In this document: one piece after another, positions 34,205 through 41,747 of the stretch | How the letters are laid out: every line of letters starts with the position of its first letter | How positions within the stretch are numbered: position 1 is the first letter of the stretch | Origin: Agrococcus baldri | Lineage (GTDB): Bacteria; Actinomycetota; Actinomycetes; Actinomycetales; Microbacteriaceae | Assembly (NCBI GenBank): GCA_900114805.1 | Contig: FOZN01000002.1 | Span: forward strand, 779,781-843,780 | Length of the DNA stretch: 64,000 nucleotides | Reading direction: 5' to 3' | Translations under genes and position numbers: made by a program | The notes under the pieces: generated by a model | Seen by the model: only the letters and a program-made list of their open reading frames with translations | What the model was told of the DNA's origin: nothing | Databases searched by the model: none

Positions 34205-35254
34205 ATGCACGGCGAGTACAAGGTCCCCGGCGGCAAGCTCGTGGTGGTCGACCTCGAGGAGCGGGACGGCCGCATCGCCGACTTCCGCCTCGCGGGCGAC
34301 TTCTTCCTCGAGCCGGACGAGGCGCTGGGGGCGATCGACGCAGCCGTGAACGGCCTGCCGGCCACCGCATCCGCCACCGAGATCGGCGAGGCGATCAAGG
34401 CGGGGCTGCCGGCCGATGCGACACTGCTGGGCTTCACGCCCGAGTCGGTGGGCGTCGCCATCCGCCGCGCGCTGCAGCACGCCAGCTCGTTCGCCGACTA
34501 CGAGTGGACGATCATCGACGACGAGCCGCGCCTGCCGCTGCTGCACGTCGCGCTCGACGAGGTGCTCACCGAGGAGGTCGGCGCCGGCCGCCGCGGCCCG
34601 ACGCTGCGCTTCTGGAACCTCGCCGGCCCCGCGGTCTACCTCGGTTCGTTCCAGAGCTACAAGAACGAGGTCGAGCCCGAGGCGGCCGAGCGCCACGGCA
34701 TCCCGGTGCTGCGCCGCATCACCGGCGGCGGCGCCATGTTCTCGGAGCCCGACAACGCCATCACCTACTCGCTCTACGTGCCGGGCGACCTGGTGCAGGG
34801 CATGAGCTTCCAGGACTCCTACGCGTTCCTGGATGCGTGGGTCATCGAGGCGCTCAAGGCGCTCGGCATCGACGCGTTCTACGCGCCGCTCAACGACATC
34901 ACCAGCGCGAAGGGCAAGATCGGCGGCGCCGCGCAGAAGCGGCTCGCCTCGGGCGCGGTGCTGCACCACGCGACCATGTCGTACGACATCGACGCCGACA
35001 AGATGACCGAGGTGCTGCGCATCGGCAAGGAGAAGCTGAGCGACAAGGGCACCACGAGCGCGAAGAAGCGCGTCGACCCGCTGAAGTCGCAGACCGGCAT
35101 GGAGAAGGCCGCGGTGCAGGAGGCGCTCAAGGGCACCTTCCGCAGGCTGTTCGGCGGCGCCGACGGCGCACTCACGGATGCCGAGCTCCAGACCGCGACC
35201 GAACGCATCCGCACCAAGTTCGGCACCGAGGAATGGCTGCACCGGGTGCCGTAG
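34205..35254 (+). CDS. Lipoate-protein ligase A family protein
   Basis: 349-residue enzyme that would activate lipoate with ATP and attach it to lipoyl domains of 2-oxo acid dehydrogenases or GcvH. The first 90 residues (MHGEYKVPGGKLVVVDLEERDGRIADFRLAGDFFLEPDEAL) resemble the accessory domain that in E. coli LplA is C-terminal, so the order is swapped. The catalytic domain follows, with RFWNLAGPAVYLGSFQ, the lipoate loop VLRRITGGGAMFSEPDNAITYSL and the lysine in SAKGKIGGAAQKRLASGAVLHH. The final part is the linker helix region. It may be a ligase or, given its layout, a relative of the BPL/LPL family. Confidence 0.9.
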   Translation: MHGEYKVPGGKLVVVDLEERDGRIADFRLAGDFFLEPDEALGAIDAAVNGLPATASATEIGEAIKAGLPADATLLGFTPESVGVAIRRALQHASSFADYEWTIIDDEPRLPLLHVALDEVLTEEVGAGRRGPTLRFWNLAGPAVYLGSFQSYKNEVEPEAAERHGIPVLRRITGGGAMFSEPDNAITYSLYVPGDLVQGMSFQDSYAFLDAWVIEALKALGIDAFYAPLNDITSAKGKIGGAAQKRLASGAVLHHATMSYDIDADKMTEVLRIGKEKLSDKGTTSAKKRVDPLKSQTGMEKAAVQEALKGTFRRLFGGADGALTDAELQTATERIRTKFGTEEWLHRVP

Positions 35255-35289
35255 CGCGCGCCGCCCAGCCTCGCGTCACCCTTCGTCCG

Positions 35290-35295
35290 TAGAAT
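35290..35295 (+). promoter_or_regulatory. -10 box upstream of the TerC gene
   Basis: TAGAAT nine bases before ATG 35305, giving a leader of only about two or three bases. Confidence 0.45.
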
Positions 35296-35304
35296 CGCGG
35301 CACC

Positions 35305-36192
<888 letters not shown>

Positions 36193-36244
36193 GCCGCATC
36201 CGCCCACCCTTGTCGGCCGTGCCGAGAACCGATTGGATGGGGCC

Positions 36245-36562
36245 ATGAGCGAGCAGGCAGGCCAGACCCACGTCGTCGTCGGCGATGACACCGATCGCGG
36301 CCGCTACGAGGCGCATCTGGGCGATCGTCTCGCCGGTGTGCTCTCGTACGTCGACGACGCCGACGGCAGCCGCGTGCTGCAGCACACGGTGGTCGGCGAC
36401 GAGTTCGGTGGGCACGGCATCGGCAGCTCGCTGGCGCGCTTCGCGATGCAGGATGCGACGGATGCGGGGCGCAAGATCGTGCCCCAGTGCACGTTCGTGC
36501 AGTCCTGGCTGGGCAAGCACCCGGAGCACCAGTCGCTGGTCGCGCACGCCTACGAGGGCTGA
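36245..36562 (+). CDS. Small GNAT-type acetyltransferase (YjdJ-like)
   Basis: 105-residue protein with the reduced GNAT fold of the YjdJ/Gcn5-like family: RYEAHLGDRLAGVLSYVDDADGSRVLQHTVVGDEFGGHGIGSSLARFAMQDATDAGRKIVPQCTFVQSWLGKHPEH. The acetyl-CoA loop reads GGHGIGSSL, and the C-terminal CTFVQSWLxKHPE motif is characteristic. ATG 36245 is chosen because the family begins a few residues later and the upstream frame overlaps TerC. Substrate unknown; a small-molecule or protein amine is expected. A tRNA gene follows 60 bases downstream. Confidence 0.88.
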   Translation: MSEQAGQTHVVVGDDTDRGRYEAHLGDRLAGVLSYVDDADGSRVLQHTVVGDEFGGHGIGSSLARFAMQDATDAGRKIVPQCTFVQSWLGKHPEHQSLVAHAYEG

Positions 36563-36621
36563 CGCCCGGCGGCGTCGCGTACACTGGTCGCAGCCGCACG
36601 GTGCACACCGAGCGCGGCCAT

Positions 36622-36692
36622 GCGGATGTAGTTCAATGGTAGAACTTCAGCTTCCCAAGCTGATAGCGCGGGTTCGATTCCCGTCATCCGCT
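36622..36692 (+). tRNA. tRNA-Gly (anticodon CCC)
   Basis: Full cloverleaf of 71 bases. The acceptor stem is GCGGATG/CATCCGC with discriminator T. The D-arm has GTTCAATGGTAGAAC, the anticodon stem TCAGC/GCTGA holds loop TTCCCAA (anticodon CCC at 36654-36656), and the T-arm has GCGGGTTCGATTCCCGT. The CCA end is not encoded. It decodes GGG. No integrase or duplicated 3' end is seen nearby, so no element is inserted at this tRNA. Confidence 0.97.
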
Positions 36693-36929
36693 CTGCTCGG
36701 GCTCCAGCGCGTCGCCACGGTCACGCAGAGGCCACCGTCCGCTCCCTTCTCCTCCCCCAGGATCTGCCGCACGACCGCGACCGGCCGCGGCACGGTCTGG
36801 GGCAGCCCCAGCTGCTGCAGCTCGAGCAGCGTGCAGCGGCTCGAGGTCCACTTCGGCCGGGAGGGCAACCTTCTGTCGTTCGCGCGGCTCCGCTGCCGCG
36901 GCTCTCGGCGGACGCGGAGCGGGCAGCCC
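36693..36929. other. Intergenic stretch without recognisable gene
   Basis: About 240 bases between tRNA-Gly and the next promoter. Open frames exist on both strands, but their products show no family features and partly translate the tRNA itself. No clear hairpin or repeat is visible. It may be the decayed remnant of a former gene. Confidence 0.4.
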
Positions 36930-36986
36930 TACGATCGCTGGATGACCGCATCCGTCTGCCGCTCGACCGCTCGGGGCCGCGCGTGA
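36930..36986 (+). promoter_or_regulatory. Candidate -10 box and 14-codon leader ORF before the LmeA-like gene
   Basis: TACGAT (36930-36935) lies six bases before ATG 36942, the leaderless pattern used by several genes here. That ATG opens a 14-codon frame, MTASVCRSTARGRA, whose stop TGA (36984-36986) overlaps the GTG start of the next gene (GTGA). Translation of the leader would deliver ribosomes to the main start, which has no Shine-Dalgarno sequence. Confidence 0.45.
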
Positions 36987-37750
36987 CCGCCACCGGCGCC
37001 ACCCGCCGCAAGCGCGGGCGCGGACTGCTCGTGCTGGTGATCCTGCTGGTCGTCGTCGCGGCGCTCGTCGTGGTCGCCGAGCTGGTCGCCCGGCAGGTGG
37101 TGCCCGGCATGATCCGCTCGGCCGTCGCCGACCAGCTCGCCCTGCCCGCCGACCACCCGATCGACGTGGAGGTCGACGGCATCCTCCTGCCGCAGCTGCT
37201 CACCGGCACGCTCGATCAGGTGCGCGTCGCGTCGCAGGACGTCGCGGTCGGTCCGGTCGGCGGCGACGTGCGCGTGGAGGCGCAGGGCGTGCCGATCCGC
37301 GGCGACGCGCCCGCCGAAGGCGCCACTGCCGAGGTGCGGATGACGCCCGAGCAGCTGCGCACGCTGCTCGCGACCATCGACGGCTTCCCCGCCGAGACGG
37401 TGGGGCTCGCGGCGCCGAACGTCACCGCCTCGGGCGAGGTCCAGATCCTCGGCGCGACCATCCCGGTGGGGGTGGCGTTCGGGCCCTCCGTCGCTGAGGG
37501 CGACATCGTGCTCACGCCGGCCGAGGGCACCATCGGCGATGCCTCGGTCACCGCCGACCAGCTGCGCGGCCAGCTCTTCGGCCTGCTCGATCCGCTCCTG
37601 GAGGATCGCCGCCTGTGCATCGCCGAGCACCTGCCGGCCGCGCTGGCCCTGCAGTCGATCGAGGTGACCGGCGAGGAGCTCGTCGCGGACTTCGACATCG
37701 ACGGCGGCATCCTCAGCGACCCGGCCCTGCGCGAGCCCGGCACCTGCTGA
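36983..37750 (+). CDS. LmeA-like phospholipid-binding protein (DUF2993)
   Basis: 255 residues. A basic start and a single hydrophobic helix (about 13-36, LLVLVILLVVVAALVVVAELVA) anchor it or act as a signal. The rest fits the DUF2993/LmeA fold: LPADHPIDVEVDGILLPQLLTGTLDQVRVASQDV, then VTASGEVQILGATIPVGVAF. In mycobacteria LmeA binds phospholipids and affects lipomannan elongation; here the role is probably in envelope lipid handling. GTG 36983 overlaps the stop of a 14-codon leader. It has one cysteine near residue 212 and ends in Cys. Confidence 0.82.
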   Translation: MTATGATRRKRGRGLLVLVILLVVVAALVVVAELVARQVVPGMIRSAVADQLALPADHPIDVEVDGILLPQLLTGTLDQVRVASQDVAVGPVGGDVRVEAQGVPIRGDAPAEGATAEVRMTPEQLRTLLATIDGFPAETVGLAAPNVTASGEVQILGATIPVGVAFGPSVAEGDIVLTPAEGTIGDASVTADQLRGQLFGLLDPLLEDRRLCIAEHLPAALALQSIEVTGEELVADFDIDGGILSDPALREPGTC

Positions 37751-37834
37751 CGCCGTCCGCCGGCACGCTCCGCCGGCGCGATCGCCCGACGCGCCCCGCC
37801 GACGCGCTCGGCCAGAGCGCTCGGCCGGCGCCGC

Positions 37835-38356
37835 TCACTCGGGCGCGGGCACGTCCGGCACCGTCAGCGGCTGCAGCACGCCCAGCTCCAGCCAGGTCAG
37901 CGGCGCGATGACCGACAGCGCTGCGATCAGTAGCAGCGACAGCACCACCACGATGTACTGCACGCGCCGCCGCCCCTGCGAGATGCGCCGGAACCCCCAC
38001 GCGATCGGCACGCCCACGAGCGCCACCATCAGCGCGATGGTCGGCGCCACCCAGTGCGGCACGCACGCCAGCAGCGCCAGCAGCGCGACGCCGATGGCCA
38101 GCGGCAGCATCGACTTCTCGCGCTGCCCGTCCGCCGCCGACTCCAGCGGCGCCACCCACGGCAGCTCGGGCGCCTCGATCTCCGAGGGCGGGGTGACGGA
38201 TGCGTCCCGCGGCCTCCGCGCCGGCCCCAGACCGCGGGTCCAGGGTGCGGCCGCCGAGGTCGGCTGCTGCTCGGGCTGCGGCTCGCCGCCGCCATCGCGC
38301 GCGGCCGGATGGCCCGGCGGCGCCCACCGCCGTGCCTCCTCGTCGTGCCCGTCCAC
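37835..38356 (-). CDS. Hypothetical membrane protein
   Basis: I do not recognise a family. GTG 38356 gives 173 residues. The first 85 are hydrophilic, Pro/Arg/Glu-rich and likely disordered (EEARRWAPPGHPAARDGGG). Two or three membrane helices follow (MLPLAIGVALLALLACVPHWVAPTIALMVALVGVPIAWGF and YIVVVLSLLLIAALSVIAPLTWLEL), joined by a basic loop FRRISQGRRRVQ. The alternative open frame continuing far upstream is not coding. It follows, on the same strand, the GNAT gene at 38494. Confidence 0.65.
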   Translation of the reverse strand: MDGHDEEARRWAPPGHPAARDGGGEPQPEQQPTSAAAPWTRGLGPARRPRDASVTPPSEIEAPELPWVAPLESAADGQREKSMLPLAIGVALLALLACVPHWVAPTIALMVALVGVPIAWGFRRISQGRRRVQYIVVVLSLLLIAALSVIAPLTWLELGVLQPLTVPDVPAPE

Positions 38357-38493
38357 GCATCCATCATCCCGCGCCCCTCGCCGAACGCCCGGGCCGCGCT
38401 CGCCCGCTCCCGGCCGAGTGTGCGGTTGCTGCGCTGAACCTCGCCGATCCGCGCAACAACTGCACACCCAGCGCGGCCGGGTGGGGCCTGCCG

Positions 38494-39426
38494 CTAGGGC
38501 AGGTGCAGGTCGATCCGCGACTCGGTGGCGTGCCAGCCCTCGGCCGCGAAGGCCCGCTGCATCGGGACGTTCGCGTCGTCGGTGTCGGCGATCAGCGTGT
38601 GCGCGCCGCTCTCCAGCAGCTCCGCCGTCGCAGCCGCGACGAGCTCGCGGCCCAGCCCGCGCCCGCGGTGGGGCTCGGCGACGCCCACCTGCAGCACCAG
38701 CCCGGTGCCGCTCGGCAGCGTGATCCACGAGACCATGCCCGCGTCCCGTCGGCCGTCCGGGCTCTCCTCGACCGCGAACCGGATGCAGTCGATGGGGTCG
38801 GCCTGCAGCAGCTCGCGCGCCCAGCGCTGCGCCGCGATCTCGAGCCCGTGCTCCGCGACCGCGAGCTGGTCGCGCACGTCGAGGGAGCCGGGCAGCACCC
38901 GCTCGAGCAGCGAGGCCAGCCGGTCCTCGTCGCCCGGCGCGGCCCGCTCGAGCCGCAGCCCGGGCGTCGCGCGGGCGGTGAGCGCATCGCTGGGCAGCTC
39001 GTAGTGCCGCCGGGTCACGAGCACCCGCCAGGCGAGCGCAGCGAGCGGCCCGAGCACCGCCTGCACGCGCGGATCCTCGAGCGGCCGCTCGGCGGGGCCG
39101 CCGAACGAGACCTCGGCCTCGTCGCTCGGCAGCGCCCACTCGGTGGCCTGTCGCAGCAGGCCGGCGGATGCCTCCTGGTCGTCGGGCAGGCACAGCACGT
39201 CGACGAGGCGGACCTCGCCGAAATCGCGCGCGGCGACCAGCCCGCGCACGTGCTCGCCCTCGGTCGCCGCCCAGACGAGGTCGGGCCGTCGGTGGCCCTT
39301 GTCGAAGGTGCGCTCGAGGGAGTCGGCCGCCAGCCGGGCTCGGTTGGCGGGGGTGTCGATGGTGAAGGTGCTGGCGCGCAGCCAGCGGAGTGCCTCGTCG
39401 GTCGAGGCGGGGGAGCGGAGCTCCAT
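38494..39426 (-). CDS. GNAT N-acetyltransferase, two-domain
   Basis: The protein has 310 residues from ATG 39426, preceded by GGAGGACGAC. The C-terminal GNAT domain is complete: ESPDGRRDAGMVSWITLPSGTGLVLQVGVAEPHRGRGLGRELVAAATAELLESGAHTLIADTDDANVPMQRAFAAEGWH, with the acetyl-CoA loop HRGRGLG. The N-terminal half (FTIDTPANRARLAADSLERTFDKG, then GLVAARDFGEVRLVDVLCLPDDQ) is a diverged GNAT-like domain. Its transcript appears to have a 160-base leader carrying a 14-codon ORF with a strong ribosome-binding site and a hairpin next to the gene's own site. That suggests translational control. The acceptor molecule is unknown. Confidence 0.85.
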   Translation of the reverse strand: MELRSPASTDEALRWLRASTFTIDTPANRARLAADSLERTFDKGHRRPDLVWAATEGEHVRGLVAARDFGEVRLVDVLCLPDDQEASAGLLRQATEWALPSDEAEVSFGGPAERPLEDPRVQAVLGPLAALAWRVLVTRRHYELPSDALTARATPGLRLERAAPGDEDRLASLLERVLPGSLDVRDQLAVAEHGLEIAAQRWARELLQADPIDCIRFAVEESPDGRRDAGMVSWITLPSGTGLVLQVGVAEPHRGRGLGRELVAAATAELLESGAHTLIADTDDANVPMQRAFAAEGWHATESRIDLHLP

Positions 39427-39493
39427 GTCGTCCTCCAGTCGGCGACCTGCAGCGCACGTCGCTAGACGGTGAGCCGACCTCGAGGGCGCAGGC

Positions 39494-39538
39494 CTACAGG
39501 GAGGTGCGGTCGACGAGGGCGGCAGTGCGGGTGAACAT
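39494..39538 (-). CDS. Candidate leader peptide of the GNAT gene (14 codons)
   Basis: On the minus strand AGGAGG stands five bases before ATG 39538, the best ribosome site in this region. It opens MFTRTAALVDRTSL, then stop TAG. Between this stop and the acetyltransferase ATG are 67 bases with an inverted repeat GTCGGC/GCCGAC (39473-39478 with 39438-39443) whose proximal arm lies two bases from the gene's own GGAGGA. A TACGCT box at 39596-39601 could be the promoter. The peptide may regulate the downstream gene by attenuation. No homology is known to me. Confidence 0.45.
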   Translation of the reverse strand: MFTRTAALVDRTSL

Positions 39539-39652
39539 CGCGGCCTCCTCTCGATGGCCCGGGCATGCCAGTGGATGGCGAACCGGGGTGCGGCGAGCGT
39601 AGCAGTGCCGGTGCGGCGCGGTCGAGGCACGCCAGGGAGCGTGCCGTTGGCT

Positions 39653-39718
39653 GAGCGGTGGAGCTGCCCGCGAGCGGTGCCTGCGCAGGGCCACCAGTCG
39701 CAGGCAGCTCCACCGCTC
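39653..39718. repeat. Intergenic hairpin D
   Basis: A perfect 16-bp stem (39653-39668 with 39703-39718) and a 34-base loop that contains the palindrome CCTGCGCAGG. It lies between the EamA exporter stop (39742) and the promoter of the GNAT leader, all on the minus strand, where a terminator would be expected. Together with the leader peptide it accounts for most of the 315-base gap at 39427-39741. Confidence 0.85.
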
Positions 39719-39741
39719 GACGGTGCGTAGCGGGCGCCGGA

Positions 39742-40653
39742 TCACGGCACGAGCGGCATCTGGCCCGTCGTCGGCGGCATCGGCCGCACCCGCGCGGCGG
39801 TGAGCGCGACCCCCGCGGAGGCGGCGACCACGAGCGCGAGCGCCACCAGATCCCAGGTGCCCAGCAGCTCGCCGATCACCAGGAACCCGAAGATCGCCGC
39901 GGCGGCCGGCTCGAGCGCCATCAGGATGCCGAACACGCGGGTCGGCACGCGGCGCAGCGCGAGCAGCTCGAGGCCGTAGGCGATCGCGCTCGAGAGCATC
40001 GCCACCGCGAACGCCGGCAGCAGCACCCCGGGGTCAGCAGCGAGCGCGTCGATCGCGCCGAGCAGCCCGAAGGGCAGCACCGCGACCATCGCGATCACGA
40101 GCGCGCCCGCGAGGCCGCCGACGCCTGCGACGTTCCGCCCCACCGCGGCGGAGGCGAGGATGTACAGGGCCCAGCAGACGCCCGCGGCGAGCGCGAAGAC
40201 CACGCCGAGCGGATCGAGCGCCCCGCCGATCGACTGCGCGCCGAGCACCCCGACGCCGATCGCAGCCAGCCCCACCCAGGCGAAGTCGACGGCGCGCCGC
40301 GACTGCACGAGCGCGAGCACGAGCGGTCCGATGAGCTCGAGCGTCACTGCGACGGCGATCGGGATGCGCGGCAGCGCGAGGTAGAACAGCAGGTTCATCG
40401 CCGCGAGCGAGAGGCCGAGGAAGACGATCGAGCGCCAGGCCGCGCGGTTCCACGAGCGGATGTCCGGGCGCGCGATCAGCAGCATCACGCCCGCCGCGAT
40501 CCCGAGCCGCAGCAGGGTCAGCGCCGCCGGGTCGATGCGGTCGAAGAGCGTCTTCGCGATCGAGGCGCCGAACTGCACCGACGCGATCGAGCACAGCACC
40601 AGCAGCACGCCCGCGAGCAGACCGCCGGTGGAGAGACGACGGAAGTTGGGCAC
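39742..40653 (-). CDS. EamA/DMT-family exporter (RhtA-like)
   Basis: 303 residues, ten hydrophobic segments in two EamA repeats. The first repeat has GVLLVLCSIASVQFGASIAKTLFDRIDPAALTLLRLGIA, the second CWALYILASAAVGRNVAGVGGLAGALVIAMV and ends LEPAAAAIFGFLVIGELL, the characteristic EP...G..LGE element. The resemblance is to RhtA, an exporter of threonine/homoserine and other amino acids. The start is GTG 40653, with TACGCT six bases before it (leaderless). Single gene unit. Confidence 0.88.
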   Translation of the reverse strand: MPNFRRLSTGGLLAGVLLVLCSIASVQFGASIAKTLFDRIDPAALTLLRLGIAAGVMLLIARPDIRSWNRAAWRSIVFLGLSLAAMNLLFYLALPRIPIAVAVTLELIGPLVLALVQSRRAVDFAWVGLAAIGVGVLGAQSIGGALDPLGVVFALAAGVCWALYILASAAVGRNVAGVGGLAGALVIAMVAVLPFGLLGAIDALAADPGVLLPAFAVAMLSSAIAYGLELLALRRVPTRVFGILMALEPAAAAIFGFLVIGELLGTWDLVALALVVAASAGVALTAARVRPMPPTTGQMPLVP

Positions 40654-40659
40654 CGCTCC

Positions 40660-40665
40660 AGCGTA
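40660..40665 (-). promoter_or_regulatory. -10 box of a leaderless EamA transcript
   Basis: TACGCT on the minus strand, six bases before GTG 40653. Confidence 0.5.
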
Positions 40666-40787
40666 GGCGCGCCCGCCCGCGCGAGCGGCATCAGCCGCTC
40701 GGCTGTTGGTGCAGGCGCAGCCTGGCCCGGGCTCGTCGGCCCGAGCGCCCGGCGGGCGCATCCGACGCGGTCGGGCAGGATGGGCGC

Positions 40788-41261
40788 ATGACGCTCCCCC
40801 CGAAGGCCGCGACCATCCAGGCGCAGCTGCGCGAGCTCGGCATCGAGCGCGAGATCATCCACTTCCCGGAGGGCGTGCACACGGCGAAGGCCGCTGCGGC
40901 GGCGCTCGGCATCGAGGTGGGCGCGATCGCCAACTCGCTCATCTTCTGGATGGCGGATGCGCCGCTGCTGGTGATGACCTCGGGTCGCCATCGCGTCGAC
41001 ACGGTCGCGCTCGCCGAGCAGCTCGGCGAGGGGCCGATCGAGCGGGCGACGCCGCAGCAGGTGCGTGCGGCGACCGGCCAGGTGATCGGCGGCGTGGCGC
41101 CGCTCGGGCATCCGGCGCCGATCCGCACGATCGTCGACGTCGCGCTGCGCGACTACCCGCAGCTCTCCGCCGCCGCCGGCGTCGCCGAGACCGTCTTCAT
41201 GCTCAGCTACGACGAGCTGCTGCGCATCACCGGCGGCGAGGAGCGCGTCGTCGGCGACTGA
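40788..41261 (+). CDS. YbaK/EbsC-family aminoacyl-tRNA deacylase-like protein
   Basis: 157 residues, the full length of a free-standing YbaK domain, which hydrolyses mischarged tRNAs such as Cys-tRNA(Pro). Visible are EREIIHFPEGVHTAKAAAAALGIEVGAIANSLIFW, then TGQVIGGVAPLGHPAPIRTIVDVAL. The GGVxPxGH motif and the first-strand Lys are conserved in the family. In this type the catalytic Lys is in the IANSLIF segment of relatives (K is replaced by S here), so specificity may differ. Single gene; CAGGAT lies six bases before the ATG. Confidence 0.85.
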   Translation: MTLPPKAATIQAQLRELGIEREIIHFPEGVHTAKAAAAALGIEVGAIANSLIFWMADAPLLVMTSGRHRVDTVALAEQLGEGPIERATPQQVRAATGQVIGGVAPLGHPAPIRTIVDVALRDYPQLSAAAGVAETVFMLSYDELLRITGGEERVVGD

Positions 41262-41296
41262 CGTCGAGCCGCGTCTTCCGGATCGAGCCGGCTGGC

Positions 41297-41686
41297 TCAC
41301 GCCAGCGGCGCGAGCACCTCGACGCGGTTGCCGAAGGGGTCGGCCGTGTGAAAGCGCAGATAGCCGTCGAAGCTGTGCCGCTCTCGCTCGTCCACCTCGA
41401 AGCCGGCTGACCGGAGCCGCGCGGCCAGCGTGTCGAGGACGCCGCCGTCGTCCACGACCAGTGCGGGATGCGCCTTGCGTGCCGGCGCGAACGGATCCTC
41501 GACCCCGACGTGGATCTCGGCCGTCACGCGCTCGCCATCGTGGGCGCGGAACCAGCAGCCGCCCTTCGCCTGCAGCGCCGCGGGCTTCGCGACCTCGGTG
41601 AGTCCCAGTCCGTCGATCCAGAACGCCCGCGCCGCGTGCTCGGAACCTGAGGGTGCAGCGAGCTGGACGTGGTGGAGCGCGATCAT
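41297..41686 (-). CDS. VOC-superfamily (glyoxalase/bleomycin-resistance-like) protein
   Basis: 129 residues from ATG 41686 with the paired beta-alpha-beta-beta-beta modules of the vicinal oxygen chelate fold. The start is MIALHHVQLAAPSGSEHAARAFWIDGLGLTEVAKP; the end is SFDGYLRFHTADPFGNRVEVLAPLA. The HHVQLA, LRFHTADPFGNRVEV and central EIHVGVED elements supply potential metal ligands (His5 or 6, Glu in VEV). Function could be a small-molecule dioxygenase, isomerase or binding protein. TACGGT lies six bases before the ATG (leaderless). Confidence 0.85.
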   Translation of the reverse strand: MIALHHVQLAAPSGSEHAARAFWIDGLGLTEVAKPAALQAKGGCWFRAHDGERVTAEIHVGVEDPFAPARKAHPALVVDDGGVLDTLAARLRSAGFEVDERERHSFDGYLRFHTADPFGNRVEVLAPLA

Positions 41687-41692
41687 GTCGCC

Positions 41693-41698
41693 ACCGTA
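41693..41698 (-). promoter_or_regulatory. -10 box of a leaderless VOC gene transcript
   Basis: TACGGT on the minus strand, six bases before ATG 41686. It is divergent from the glgX box 37 bases away. Confidence 0.5.
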
Positions 41699-41734
41699 GC
41701 CGGACACCCACAGCCGCCGCCGAAGCGCGCGACC

Positions 41735-41740
41735 TACACT
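41735..41740 (+). promoter_or_regulatory. -10 box of the glgX-treY operon
   Basis: TACACT seven bases before GTG 41748, again the leaderless arrangement. Confidence 0.5.
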
Positions 41741-41747
41741 CGGCACC

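Noticed and set aside
36647..36868. Minus-strand ORF over tRNA-Gly giving a protein ending in DDGNRTRAISLGS
   Set aside because: The end is the translated tRNA, a common false protein in high-GC genomes; the rest has no recognisable domain.
36693..36982. Possible integrated element or attachment site next to tRNA-Gly
   Set aside because: No integrase, no repeat of the tRNA 3' end and no composition change; nothing supports an insertion.
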